In this document: one piece after another, positions 1 through 8,531 of the stretch
Layout of the letters: every line of letters begins with the position of its first letter
How positions within the stretch are numbered: position 1 is the first letter of the stretch
Assembly: GCA_947463395.1 (NCBI GenBank)
Contig: CANHRV010000003.1
Coordinates: forward strand, 1-28,357
Length of the DNA stretch: 28,357 nt
Origin: Opitutia bacterium
GTDB taxonomy: Bacteria; Verrucomicrobiota; Verrucomicrobiia; Opitutales; UBA953
Direction of reading: 5' to 3'
Program-made: the position numbers and the translations under genes
The notes under the pieces: model-generated
Told to the model about the DNA's origin: nothing
Seen by the model: only the letters and a program-made list of their open reading frames with translations
Databases searched by the model: none

Positions 1-1
1 C

Positions 2-925
2 ACTAAAGTCGTCGCCGATACGGGAGACTTTGCCGCCATGAGAGCTTTTAAGCCTCTGGATGCGACCACCAACCCCAGCCTCATCCTCAAGGCCGTCTTG
101 ATGCCCGAGTATAAAGCACTCCTCGACAAAGCCGCTCACGATAACCGCAGTAAAGGTATTCAAGCCGCGGTCGATGCTCTGCTGATTTCTTTCGGCACCG
201 AAATTCTTAAAATTGTCCCTGGTCGTGTTTCAACCGAAGTCGATGCTCGTCTGTCTTTCGACAAAACAGCCACCATCGCCAAAGCCAAAGAACTGATTGC
301 TCTCTACAAAGCTGCAGGCATTCCGAAAGAGCGCATTCTCATCAAAATCGCTTCCACTTGGGAAGGCATCCAAGCCGCAGCCGAACTAGAAAAAGAAGGC
401 ATTCGCTGTAACTTAACCCTTCTCTTCTCTTTTGCTCAGGCCGTCGCTTGTGCCGATGCAAAAGTACAATTAATCTCACCCTTCGTTGGTCGAATCTACG
501 ACTGGCACAAGAAGTCCCAAGGTGCAAATTGGAATGAAGAAGCTTCCTCTGGAGCCAACGATCCAGGCGTGCAATCGGTACGTCGCATCTTTGCCTACTA
601 CAAACGCAACGGCATCAAAACCGAAGTCATGGGTGCCTCTTTCCGAAACACAGGACAAATTAAGGCCCTCTGTGGTTGCGATTTGCTCACCATCGCTCCG
701 GATCTGCTCGATAAACTTTCCAAAGATGAAGCCAGCGTACCCAAGGTTCTCGACGAACAAAAAGCAAAAACCGAAGGAGAAGCAGCAAAAACTTGGGGAG
801 AAAAAGAATTCCGTTGGTTCCACAACGAAGATGCTATGGCGACGGAAAAAACCGCTGAAGGTATTCGTGCATTCGCTGTCGATGGCAAGAAACTCGACGA
901 CCTCGTTGCCAAGGCCATCGGTTAA
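2..925 (+). CDS. tal: Transaldolase, 5' end cut off by the window
   Basis: Transaldolase moves a dihydroxyacetone unit between sugar phosphates in the non-oxidative pentose phosphate pathway, in the cytoplasm. Reading from base 2 in frame gives TKVVADTGDFAAMRAFKP, which matches the N-terminus of TalB-type enzymes, so the true start lies just before base 1 and the Met at 38 is internal. DATTNPSLIL (substrate loop), the Schiff-base lysine in RILIKIASTWEG, NLTLLFSFAQA and SPFVGRIYDW are all present. About 307 residues are visible; TalB of E. coli has 317, so only a few residues are missing. The C-terminal segment KEFRWFHNEDAMATEKTAEGI is typical of the subfamily. A strong hairpin follows the stop codon. 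The neighbour downstream is convergent. Confidence 0.96.
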   Translation, partial: TKVVADTGDFAAMRAFKPLDATTNPSLILKAVLMPEYKALLDKAAHDNRSKGIQAAVDALLISFGTEILKIVPGRVSTEVDARLSFDKTATIAKAKELIALYKAAGIPKERILIKIASTWEGIQAAAELEKEGIRCNLTLLFSFAQAVACADAKVQLISPFVGRIYDWHKKSQGANWNEEASSGANDPGVQSVRRIFAYYKRNGIKTEVMGASFRNTGQIKALCGCDLLTIAPDLLDKLSKDEASVPKVLDEQKAKTEGEAAKTWGEKEFRWFHNEDAMATEKTAEGIRAFAVDGKKLDDLVAKAIG

Positions 926-940
926 AACACTTCACTCTCA

Positions 941-976
941 AATAAAAAAGGGTCGGACTTCCGACCCTTTTTTATT
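941..976. terminator. Perfect bidirectional intrinsic terminator
   Basis: A 16-bp perfect inverted repeat (941-956 and 961-976) encloses a 4-base loop, ACTT. The core is GGGTCGG/CCGACCC, with an A-run before and a T-run after, so either strand yields a hairpin followed by uridines. It sits between the transaldolase (+) and the convergent methyltransferase (-). The TAA stop of the methyltransferase (972-974) lies inside the outer part of the right arm. Confidence 0.93.
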
Positions 977-1796
977 TGGACCGACGTTGACGCACGGCTT
1001 CAAACAAAACAATCGCTGCGGCGTTCGAAACGTTAAGCGAGTCAGAAAGCCCCGCTTGAGGAATCGATATTTTTTCTTCGGCCTGCTTTAACCAAAAGTC
1101 AGAAAGCCCCGCTTTTTCCGAACCCAAAAGAATGGCAACACGACCCCGATAATCGCTATCCCAAAAAACTTTGGTAGCGGCAGGAGTCGTAGCAAAAGAA
1201 CGAATCTGGTTGGTCTTCATCCAAGACTGAGCTTCGGCTGAAGTACAAACGGCACAAGGCATAGAAAAAACGGCCCCCTGAGAAGCACGTACCACATTAG
1301 GATTAAACAGATCGGTCGTCGGCTCGCAAACGAGCAAAGCATGACAGCCCGCTGAATCGGCCGCCCTCAATAAGGCACCCAAGTTACCTGGCTTTTCAAT
1401 GGATTCGACAACTAAAAGTAAAGGTTCTGGAGGCAAAGATAACTGACTAAGCGAACAATCCCAAATTTTAGCTACACCAATAAGACCATCAGGTCCTTCA
1501 CGACCACTCATTTTCTCAAAAGCGGATTGACCAACTTCACAACAGATAATGCGAGCGTTCCGACAACGCGTGACCAACTCCGCCGCCTCCGCACCACGAA
1601 ACAAAGCGGGACAGAAATAAACTTCTTCGATTTTTATTTTTCGTTCTAACGCACGGCTTAACTCACGAAACCCTTCAATGAGAAATAACCCGCGCGACTC
1701 TCTTTCCGCACGATCCCGCAGGCGAGCGACCCCTTGAATACGGGGATTCTGTCGACTTTGAATAATTTCTTCAGCCACCCAAATAGAAAGAGACAT
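972..1796 (-). CDS. TrmH/SpoU-family RNA 2'-O-methyltransferase
   Basis: This is a SPOUT-class enzyme that methylates ribose 2'-OH groups in rRNA or tRNA using SAM; the exact target cannot be read from the sequence. The N-terminal part (IIQSRQNPRIQ, then FLIEGFRELSRAL) matches the substrate-binding domain of RlmB/TsnR-like proteins. The C-terminal half carries the three SpoU motifs: VESIEKPGNLGALLRAADSAG (motif 1, with the knot Asn and Arg), ILLGSEKAGL (motif 2) and SIPQAGLSDSLNVSNAAAIVLFE (motif 3). I chose the ATG at 1796, giving 274 residues that begin MSLSIWVAEE. An upstream ATG at 1865 would add 23 residues with no family resemblance and would leave only 10 bp before the divergent neighbour. 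The stop codon is embedded in the terminator stem. Confidence 0.92.
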   Translation of the reverse strand: MSLSIWVAEEIIQSRQNPRIQGVARLRDRAERESRGLFLIEGFRELSRALERKIKIEEVYFCPALFRGAEAAELVTRCRNARIICCEVGQSAFEKMSGREGPDGLIGVAKIWDCSLSQLSLPPEPLLLVVESIEKPGNLGALLRAADSAGCHALLVCEPTTDLFNPNVVRASQGAVFSMPCAVCTSAEAQSWMKTNQIRSFATTPAATKVFWDSDYRGRVAILLGSEKAGLSDFWLKQAEEKISIPQAGLSDSLNVSNAAAIVLFEAVRQRRSK

Positions 1797-1875
1797 TTGT
1801 AGAAAAAGGGCAAGGACAGGGTTCGGTCCTCGGGTTAAGGCTCGACCTTCTCTGGTAGCATCCAAACTTCAAGGT

Positions 1876-3096
1876 ATGTCCGAATCAAACAAGCCAACCA
1901 AATTTCGCGAAGGTCCATTCACCTACCATCAAGAGGTAGAAGTGGAAATCGCGACGCTGACCAATCTTGGTGACGGGCTGGGTCGAGTGAACGGGTGGGT
2001 GGTTTTTGTGGCTGGAGCTCTCCCGGGAGAAAAAGTTGTGGTCAAAATCTGGCATAACGCCGCCAACTACTCACGCGGTGATCTTCTACGCGTTTTAGTT
2101 CCCTCTCCACATCGCGTACAACCACGTTGCGAACTGTTTGGCGAATGCGGGGGCTGCCAATATCAAAACATGGCTTACCCTGAACAATTGGAATGGAAAA
2201 GAAAACAGGTCCAAGAAGTTTACGAGCGCATCGGGGGGATGAAAATTACTATCGAAGCCTGCCATCCTTCTCCGAAACAGTACGGATACCGCTCGAAGAT
2301 TACTCCACACTTTTTATCTCCGAAGCGTGCCGATTTCCCCATCGGTTTTCTCGCAACAGGCACATCACGACGCATTGTCGACGTGGCCAAATGTCCGATT
2401 GCGACCGAAGCGATTAATTCTGCCTACACTCGAGCACGTAAAGAGATTCGCAGTCAACCTGGACAATTTGAACGCGGAGCAACCCTGCTCTTTCGTGAAT
2501 GCGAAGAAGGCGTGGTCTCTGATCCTCGTCAAACGGTCACCGAAAAAGTTGGGAAAATTAAACTGAAATTTCTCGCTGGTGAATTTTTTCAAAACAACCC
2601 TTCCGTGCTCGAACATTTTGTGAGTCATGCCATTAATCTCGCTAAAGGTTCAGGAGCGAAACACCTCGTCGATACTTACTGTGGATCAGGTTTATTTGCG
2701 ATTTCGGGAGCGAGAGATTTTGAATCAGTCAATGGTATCGAAGTTAGTGCTGAAGCGGCCCGTAAAGCGGCCGAAAACGCCACACTCAATGGGCTCACCA
2801 ATTGTCGCTTCATTGCAGGATCCGCTGAGTCGATTTTTAAAAATATCGCTATCCGTGGACCTGAAGCAGCCGTCATTGTCGATCCCCCTCGTCGTGGCTG
2901 TGATGAATCGTTCCTCACTCAACTCAACCAATTCAATCCTCGTCGCATCGTTTATATAAGTTGTGCACCCGATACGCAGGCTCGCGACTTAAAGTTTCTT
3001 ACTCAGTTAGGCTGGAAAGTGATTTCAGCGAAACCGTTCGATCTTTTTCCCCAAACGCGACACATCGAATGTATTGCTGCCTTAGAAAAGGCGTAA
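1876..3096 (+). CDS. rlmD: 23S rRNA (uracil-5-)-methyltransferase, RlmD/RumA-like
   Basis: This protein transfers a methyl group from SAM to C5 of a uridine in 23S rRNA. A TRAM RNA-binding domain occupies about residues 15-75. Four cysteines that would bind a 4Fe-4S cluster follow: C85, C91 and C94 (CELFGECGGC) and C173 (AKCPIA). The SAM-binding motif is DTYCGSGLFAI, the catalytic loop is DPPRRG, the nucleophile is C363 in YISCAP, and the likely general base is E398 in RHIECIAAL. At 406 residues it is close to the usual RlmD length (about 430). RlmD and RlmC are hard to separate without alignment, so the symbol is provisional. It diverges from the SpoU methyltransferase, so two rRNA-modification genes share the 1797-1875 spacer. 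Confidence 0.9.
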   Translation: MSESNKPTKFREGPFTYHQEVEVEIATLTNLGDGLGRVNGWVVFVAGALPGEKVVVKIWHNAANYSRGDLLRVLVPSPHRVQPRCELFGECGGCQYQNMAYPEQLEWKRKQVQEVYERIGGMKITIEACHPSPKQYGYRSKITPHFLSPKRADFPIGFLATGTSRRIVDVAKCPIATEAINSAYTRARKEIRSQPGQFERGATLLFRECEEGVVSDPRQTVTEKVGKIKLKFLAGEFFQNNPSVLEHFVSHAINLAKGSGAKHLVDTYCGSGLFAISGARDFESVNGIEVSAEAARKAAENATLNGLTNCRFIAGSAESIFKNIAIRGPEAAVIVDPPRRGCDESFLTQLNQFNPRRIVYISCAPDTQARDLKFLTQLGWKVISAKPFDLFPQTRHIECIAALEKA

Positions 3097-3103
3097 AAGA
3101 AAT

Positions 3104-3120
3104 GGGGCGCTCTTCGCCCC
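3104..3120 (-). terminator. Hairpin downstream of gyrA
   Basis: GGGGCG (3104-3109) pairs with CGCCCC (3115-3120) around a short loop. Read on the minus strand it is followed by a T-rich run (ATTTCTTTT), which suits a terminator for gyrA. There is no comparable T-run on the plus side, so it is less convincing for the convergent methyltransferase gene ending at 3096. Confidence 0.6.
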
Positions 3121-3144
3121 CATGTTTGAGAGTTGAACTGTGAC

Positions 3145-5631
3145 TTAAGCTGAAGGCTTGGTGCCTTCTTCCTCTTCATCTGAACGCTCAACCTTGGAGA
3201 TGCCAGTGAGGACCTCCCCGTCTTTGAGCCTCATGATGCGCACACCCTTGGTATTGCGACCTTCGGTGCAACGAATGTCCTTAACTTTCGTTCGAATGGA
3301 TTGACCACCCTTGGTGAGAAGCATGACTTCATCTTCTTCCTGGACGCTCAATGCACCCGCCACGCCGACTTCAGTCTTAATCGCAATCACGCCCTTACCA
3401 CCGCGAGATTGTTTACGATAAATCGGCTCCTTGGTTTCAGTATCATCAAAGGGAGTACGTTTTCCAATACCATCGATACCCACAACCAGTAAGGTGTTCG
3501 ATGGATCCACAATCTCCATGGCCTTCACCAAGTCACCTGAATCGAGATTCATACCAATCACTCCAGTCGTGTCGCGTCCCATCGAGCGAACATCCGATTC
3601 ATGGAAACGGATAGACATCCCCGACTGAGAAATCATCACGACCTCGTTGTCGCCATTAGTTAATTTAACTGCGATTAATTTATCACCGTGCTCGATATTG
3701 ATTCCGATGATACCACCCTTACGGTAGTTTTCGTATTTAGAGATTTCAGTCTTCTTAATGGTGCCATTTGCCGTACACATGATTAAGAATTTACCTTCTG
3801 CGAAATCTTTAACGCATACCATCGCAGCTAATTTTTCATCATCTTTTAAATCAAGCAGACGGGCAATCGACTTACCGCGAGTCGCCCGGGCAGCTTCTTC
3901 GATTTCATAAACTTTCTCTACATAAACACGTCCGTTATTCATAAAGAACATGATATGATCGTGTGTATTGGCAGTGAACAAATGCTCAATGAAATCAGAG
4001 TCTTCATCGCTCGCCGCCTTGGAGACTTCAGCACCTTTCGTACCCTTACCACCACGTTTTTGTAAGCGATATTGATCCACCTTAGTACGTTTAATAAATC
4101 CAGCGTGCGATACGGTCACCACACAGCCTTCATTCGCAATCACATCCTCCATCGCTAAATCTCCTTCTTGGTTGATCACCTTAGTCTTACGAGGCGTGAT
4201 GTGATTCTTCGCTGCTTCGCGTAATTCTTTTTTAATTAAGCTAAGCAATTTAGACTCACTGCTTAAGATGGAACGTAATTCTTCTACCAAGGCCATGAGC
4301 TCAAGATACTCGGCTTCAATCTTATCACGTTCTAAGCCTGTGAGTTGATAAAGACGCAAGTCGAGAATTGCGACAGCCTGGCGTTCGCTCAGACCATACT
4401 TGGCCATCAGTTTCACTCGAGCTTCATCACGATTGGAAGCGGCACGAATAATTTTTACGAAATCATCAAGATTCCGCAGAGCGATTTTGAAGCCTTCTAA
4501 AATATGGGCGCGGTCTTCGGCTTTACGTAAGCGGAAACGAGTACGACGGGTAACGACATCGCGACGGTGCTCGACGAAACATTCGAGCATCTCACGAATA
4601 TTCATTTGTTTAGGACGACGCTTATCGAGAGCCAATAAAATCACACCGAAAGAGCTTTCAAAGGCCGTGTTTTTAAAAAGTTTGTTAACAACAACCTTAG
4701 CGGATTCGTTACGTTTTAATTCGATAACGAGACGGGTATTTTCATCAGACTCATCACGTAAATCAGAAACTTCATCCAGAACTTTCTCACCGACTAATTC
4801 GGCGATGTGCTTCACCAAAGATGAGCGATTTACGTTGTAAGGAAGCTCAGTGAGCACGATTTGCTCCTTACCGTTCTTTAATTCTTCGGTATGGGCCACA
4901 CCGCGCACACGAACAATGCCACGACCAGTCTTGAGGTATTGCTTAATGCCATCTTTACCGTTGATTACGCCACCCGTTGGAAAATCAGGACCCGTGATAA
5001 TTTTTTCAAGGTCTTCAACCGTCGTATTTGGCTTATCGATAATCAGACAGGTCGCCTCAACGAGTTCATTTAAATTATGTGGCGGGATATTCGTGGTCAT
5101 ACCAACCGCAATGCCCGTCGAACCATTCATTAGCAGGTGCGGTAAAGCACAAGGTAAGACGGTAGGTTCAGTCGTAGACTCTTTGTAATTAGGAATGAAG
5201 TCTACAGTGTCTTCATCGATATCGCCGAGAAGTTCAGCTGAGACTTCCGACAAACGACACTCGGTATAACGGTAAGCCGCAGGTGGATCGCCGTCAACTG
5301 AACCGAAATTACCTTGTGGCTCAATCAGCGGATAACGCATGACCCAATTTTGGGCCAGACGAACCAAGGTATCGTAAACCGAGCTGTCACCGTGAGGGTG
5401 GTAGTTCTTTAGAACTTCACCGACAACACCTGCGCACTTATCGAAAGGACGGTTGTGAACTAGGCCTTCACGCAGCATGGCGTAAAGAATACGACGCTGC
5501 ACAGGCTTCAAGCCATCACGAGCATCAGGTAAGGCACGCGAAACAATAACGGACATCGAATAATCGATGTAGGCCGTTTGCATGATTTCGGAGATATTAG
5601 CCGAACTAAGTTTTTCGTTATCAGAATACAT
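3145..5631 (-). CDS. gyrA: DNA gyrase subunit A
   Basis: This is the breakage-reunion subunit of type II topoisomerase, which introduces negative supercoils together with GyrB. It has 828 residues. The numbering of the N-terminal region coincides with E. coli: the catalytic tyrosine is Y122 in AAYRYTE, and the quinolone-determining segment reads HPHGDSSVYD, with S83 and D87 both in the sensitive form and Ser in place of Ala84. The winged-helix core (ARDGLKPVQRRILYAM) is intact. The C-terminal pinwheel contains a GyrA box, QKRGGKG, at about residue 524, and a second QSRGGKG near 741. A short acidic stretch, SDEEEEG, ends the protein. The gene starts 30 bp after the gyrB stop, so the two are co-transcribed. 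There is no Shine-Dalgarno sequence before the ATG. Confidence 0.98.
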   Translation of the reverse strand: MYSDNEKLSSANISEIMQTAYIDYSMSVIVSRALPDARDGLKPVQRRILYAMLREGLVHNRPFDKCAGVVGEVLKNYHPHGDSSVYDTLVRLAQNWVMRYPLIEPQGNFGSVDGDPPAAYRYTECRLSEVSAELLGDIDEDTVDFIPNYKESTTEPTVLPCALPHLLMNGSTGIAVGMTTNIPPHNLNELVEATCLIIDKPNTTVEDLEKIITGPDFPTGGVINGKDGIKQYLKTGRGIVRVRGVAHTEELKNGKEQIVLTELPYNVNRSSLVKHIAELVGEKVLDEVSDLRDESDENTRLVIELKRNESAKVVVNKLFKNTAFESSFGVILLALDKRRPKQMNIREMLECFVEHRRDVVTRRTRFRLRKAEDRAHILEGFKIALRNLDDFVKIIRAASNRDEARVKLMAKYGLSERQAVAILDLRLYQLTGLERDKIEAEYLELMALVEELRSILSSESKLLSLIKKELREAAKNHITPRKTKVINQEGDLAMEDVIANEGCVVTVSHAGFIKRTKVDQYRLQKRGGKGTKGAEVSKAASDEDSDFIEHLFTANTHDHIMFFMNNGRVYVEKVYEIEEAARATRGKSIARLLDLKDDEKLAAMVCVKDFAEGKFLIMCTANGTIKKTEISKYENYRKGGIIGINIEHGDKLIAVKLTNGDNEVVMISQSGMSIRFHESDVRSMGRDTTGVIGMNLDSGDLVKAMEIVDPSNTLLVVGIDGIGKRTPFDDTETKEPIYRKQSRGGKGVIAIKTEVGVAGALSVQEEDEVMLLTKGGQSIRTKVKDIRCTEGRNTKGVRIMRLKDGEVLTGISKVERSDEEEEGTKPSA

Positions 5632-5661
5632 TGAAATATAAAATGAGGAGTGAGTAAGAAA

Positions 5662-8304
5662 TTAGACGTCGAGGTTTGAGGTGTTGAGCGCATTGTCCTC
5701 AATGAAGGCACGACGTGATGGCACGTCTTCACCCATGAGCATCGCAAACACGCGGTTAGCTTCAGCAGCATCGCGAATATCGACCTTTAAGAATCGGCGT
5801 TTGGCCGGATCCATCGTCGTTTCAAACAACTGCTTTGGATTCATTTCACCTAGACCCTTGTATCGTTGAATAGTGAGACCCTTACGTCCGAATTGACGGA
5901 TTTGTCCGATGAGTTCGAGAATCGACATCAGTGGAACGGGTTCAGCTTTTTTCACAATCTTCTTCGCTGGCTTCTCTGCACCCTTCTCAGCTTTTTCAGC
6001 CTTGGCATCTTCTTTCTCTGCAGCCGCTTCCTCTTCAGGGGCCGAGCCATCAATTAAGTGATAACGAGCGTCTTCCCCGCTGGAGAATTTTTGCACATCC
6101 ATGCCTTGGTTCTCTAAATCCTTCAGCACCTTGCTGATGGATTCATTTTCAAAAACTTCGATGATATTAATGCGCTGTTGCACAACCGTGCCGTCCTTGA
6201 GTTTCTTCTCGCGGTTAATCATGTCCGAAAGGAAGTCATCCACTCCGGCTTTCTTTAAATACTCCTGCTTAGCGTCGGCGTCATCTAGGAACTCATAAGT
6301 TTCTTCGTTACCAGTGCGGGTGCGAACGATGAAACGCGGGAGCGCATGGCTCTTGTGATTTTGCTGATCAAGGTAGTTACCCAGTTGACAACCAGTACGT
6401 GAAATACTCACGCCCAGTGACTCTAAACGAGCGAGCGATTCGACAATCTTGTCCAGCTTTTGCCCTGGGAACACATGTTTATCACGCAAGCGCAGTAAAT
6501 TCACCTCTTCGGAACCGAGTTCGAGAAGGATGCGATTCAAATCAGCATCGTTATCAACATACTGCTCACGCTTCTTTCGTTTAATGCGATAAAGAGGAGG
6601 TTGTGCGATGTAAACATACCCTGCTTCAATCAAACCAGGCATCTGACGGAAGAGGAACGTTAACAAGAGAGTGCGAATGTGCGAACCATCCACATCCGCA
6701 TCCGTCATGATGACAATTTTATGGTAGCGACATTTCGTGACATCGAAGGCGCCATCACCCTCATGTTTACCGATACCCGTTCCACAAGCGGTAATAATCG
6801 TACGAATTTCTTCGTTGGATAAAATTTTATCAATGCGTGCTTTTTCGACGTTAAGAATTTTACCTTTAATTGGTAGAATCGCTTGGTAACGGCGGTCACG
6901 TCCCTGCTTAGCAGAGCCACCGGCAGAGTCACCTTCGACAATATATAGTTCACAAACCGATGGATCGCTTTCCGAACAATCGGCGAGTTTACCCGGCAGG
7001 CCGCCCGATGACATCGCTGATTTACGTACAGTTTCACGAGCCTTTCGTGCAGCTTCGCGGGCGCGAGCGGCGTTTAAACATTTGTCGACAATTCGTTTGC
7101 CGGTCTTGGGATCGCGCTCGAGATAATACTTAAGCTGCTCGCTGACAACGGAGGTAACAATACCCTCTACTTCTGGATTAGTTAAACGAGTCTTGTTCTG
7201 CGATTGGAATTTAGGATCAGGGTGCTTAACGGAAATAACTGCGACTAAGCCTTCACGCATATCATCGCCGTTTAACTTGGCGTCTTTCTCCTTAATCAGA
7301 TTATTCGACTTAGCGTAGTGATTAATCACCCGTGTTAAAGCCGAGCGGAATCCAGACAAGTGAGTACCACCCTCGGGTTGATTAATTAAATTGGTATAGG
7401 AAAAAACCATTTCGTCGTAACGATCGTTGTACTGCAATGCGACGTCGACGGTCATACGACGCTGATTAGGCTTGGGCTTTTCGCCCTCACTCATTACGCG
7501 AGGGTTTTCTAAATCGGTAAAATCAACCTCCGCCGAAATCAAAATCGGGTCCTTAAACAACGGCTCTTCATTGACGTTTAAGAAGGCAACGTACTCAGCA
7601 ATTCCATCTTTAAACTCAAATTTATCAGCGCGATTCGAGCGATGATCCTTCATTTCCACCGTAATACCAGGAACAAGGAAGGCCAACTCGCGCATACGAC
7701 GAACTAAGGTGTCGTATTTAAACTCCTGAGTTGCGACGAAGATTTCGGGGTCAGGGTGGAAAGTGATTTTAGTACCAGTGCGCTTGGTCTTTCCGATAAC
7801 CTTGATAGGTTGAGTGACTTCACCGCGGCAGAACTTCATTTGATGAACCTCGCCATCACGACTGACTTCAGCGACAAAGTTATCCGAGAGAGCATTGACA
7901 CACTTAGCTCCAACTCCGTTCAACCCCCCAGAGACTTGATAAGCTCCTTTATCGAATTTACCCCCCGCGTGCAAATTAGTCAGAACGAGTTCGAGGGTCG
8001 GAATTTTTTCTTCGGGGTGAATGGAAACAGGAATGCCTCGTCCATCATCTTCAACGGAAAGAGATCCGTCTGTATGAATTTCTACTTTGATGTGATGGCA
8101 GAAGCCCGCCAAAGCTTCATCGATTGAGTTGTCTACAATTTCGTACACACAGTGATGGAGACCAGTCTCATTCGTATCGCCAATGTACATGCCGGGTCGC
8201 TCTCGAACGGCCTTCAAGCCCTTCAATCGCTTGATATCCGTTGCCTCATAAGAGGCCTTACCTGCATGTTTACCTGAACCAGTTTTTTCTGAATTTTCGC
8301 TCAT
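5662..8304 (-). CDS. gyrB: DNA gyrase subunit B, with an extended C-terminal insert
   Basis: This is the ATPase subunit of DNA gyrase. The GHKL ATP site shows E55/N59 (YEIVDNSIDEAL), DDGRGIPV around residue 88, and GGLNGVGAKCVNALS. QPEGGTHLSGF belongs to the following transducer part. The TOPRIM domain has IVEGDSAGGSAKQGRDR, PIKGKILNVEKA and TDADVDGSHIRTLLLTF. The C-terminus ends with RYKGLGEMNP and TTMDP. Between the TOPRIM core and that tail lies a large insert, as in E. coli GyrB, but with an added low-complexity stretch of Glu, Ala and Lys at about residues 755-789. That brings the protein to 880 residues against 804 in E. coli. It is the first gene of gyrB-gyrA. The leader is AT-rich, without a Shine-Dalgarno sequence, and carries a small hairpin at 8329-8348. 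Confidence 0.98.
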   Translation of the reverse strand: MSENSEKTGSGKHAGKASYEATDIKRLKGLKAVRERPGMYIGDTNETGLHHCVYEIVDNSIDEALAGFCHHIKVEIHTDGSLSVEDDGRGIPVSIHPEEKIPTLELVLTNLHAGGKFDKGAYQVSGGLNGVGAKCVNALSDNFVAEVSRDGEVHQMKFCRGEVTQPIKVIGKTKRTGTKITFHPDPEIFVATQEFKYDTLVRRMRELAFLVPGITVEMKDHRSNRADKFEFKDGIAEYVAFLNVNEEPLFKDPILISAEVDFTDLENPRVMSEGEKPKPNQRRMTVDVALQYNDRYDEMVFSYTNLINQPEGGTHLSGFRSALTRVINHYAKSNNLIKEKDAKLNGDDMREGLVAVISVKHPDPKFQSQNKTRLTNPEVEGIVTSVVSEQLKYYLERDPKTGKRIVDKCLNAARAREAARKARETVRKSAMSSGGLPGKLADCSESDPSVCELYIVEGDSAGGSAKQGRDRRYQAILPIKGKILNVEKARIDKILSNEEIRTIITACGTGIGKHEGDGAFDVTKCRYHKIVIMTDADVDGSHIRTLLLTFLFRQMPGLIEAGYVYIAQPPLYRIKRKKREQYVDNDADLNRILLELGSEEVNLLRLRDKHVFPGQKLDKIVESLARLESLGVSISRTGCQLGNYLDQQNHKSHALPRFIVRTRTGNEETYEFLDDADAKQEYLKKAGVDDFLSDMINREKKLKDGTVVQQRINIIEVFENESISKVLKDLENQGMDVQKFSSGEDARYHLIDGSAPEEEAAAEKEDAKAEKAEKGAEKPAKKIVKKAEPVPLMSILELIGQIRQFGRKGLTIQRYKGLGEMNPKQLFETTMDPAKRRFLKVDIRDAAEANRVFAMLMGEDVPSRRAFIEDNALNTSNLDV

Positions 8305-8328
8305 TTTTTAATAAATAAATAGTGGGGC

Positions 8329-8348
8329 AATCCGTGGTTTAACGGATT
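8329..8348 (-). promoter_or_regulatory. Hairpin in the gyrB leader
   Basis: AATCCGT (8329-8335) and ACGGATT (8342-8348) form a 7-bp stem with a 6-base loop. Its near edge is 24 bases before the gyrB ATG. There is no T-run on either side, so it is not a normal terminator. A role in mRNA stability or gyrB control is only a guess. Confidence 0.4.
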
Positions 8349-8496
8349 AAAAACACTGTAAATCGGAAGGGGGTTTTCGCAATAGGAAAACAGCAAAAAT
8401 TACCTCTTTTTTCACTGTTATAAATACCTAATAATTAGAGACTTGTGAGACAGTTTTATCAGCGGAAAAACAGCCAATTATCAGGTCATTCACAGA

Positions 8497-8528
8497 GTTT
8501 TTAACAAAGAGATAACCAAGTTAAAAAC
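8497..8528. repeat. 9-bp inverted repeat after oleB
   Basis: GTTTTTAAC (8497-8505) and GTTAAAAAC (8520-8528) are perfect inverted copies separated by 14 bases. The second arm ends 3 bases from the oleB stop codon. The stem is AT-rich and the loop long, so it would be a weak terminator; a protein-binding site is equally possible. Confidence 0.45.
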
Positions 8529-8531
8529 CCC

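Larger units (their letters stand above)
8305..8531. other. AT-rich gap between oleB and gyrB
   Basis: These 227 bases have no convincing gene. They should hold the end of the oleB transcript and the gyrB promoter, but I could not pick a clear -35/-10 pair. Three items stand out: a 7-bp hairpin in the gyrB leader (8329-8335 with 8342-8348), a DnaA-box-like nonamer TCATTCACA at 8486-8494 (one mismatch to TTATTCACA), and a 9-bp inverted repeat near the oleB stop (8497-8505 with 8520-8528). Confidence 0.6.

Noticed and set aside
486..1091. 201-residue open frame inside the transaldolase gene and beyond
   Set aside because: It overlaps the transaldolase gene in another frame and runs through the terminator; no family resemblance.
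1797..1865. 23-residue upstream extension of the SpoU methyltransferase
   Set aside because: Extra residues do not resemble the family and would leave only 10 bp between divergent starts.
4400..4840. 146-residue open frame antisense to gyrA
   Set aside because: Composition is that of a shadow of gyrA, with Arg/Ser-rich sequence and no domain.
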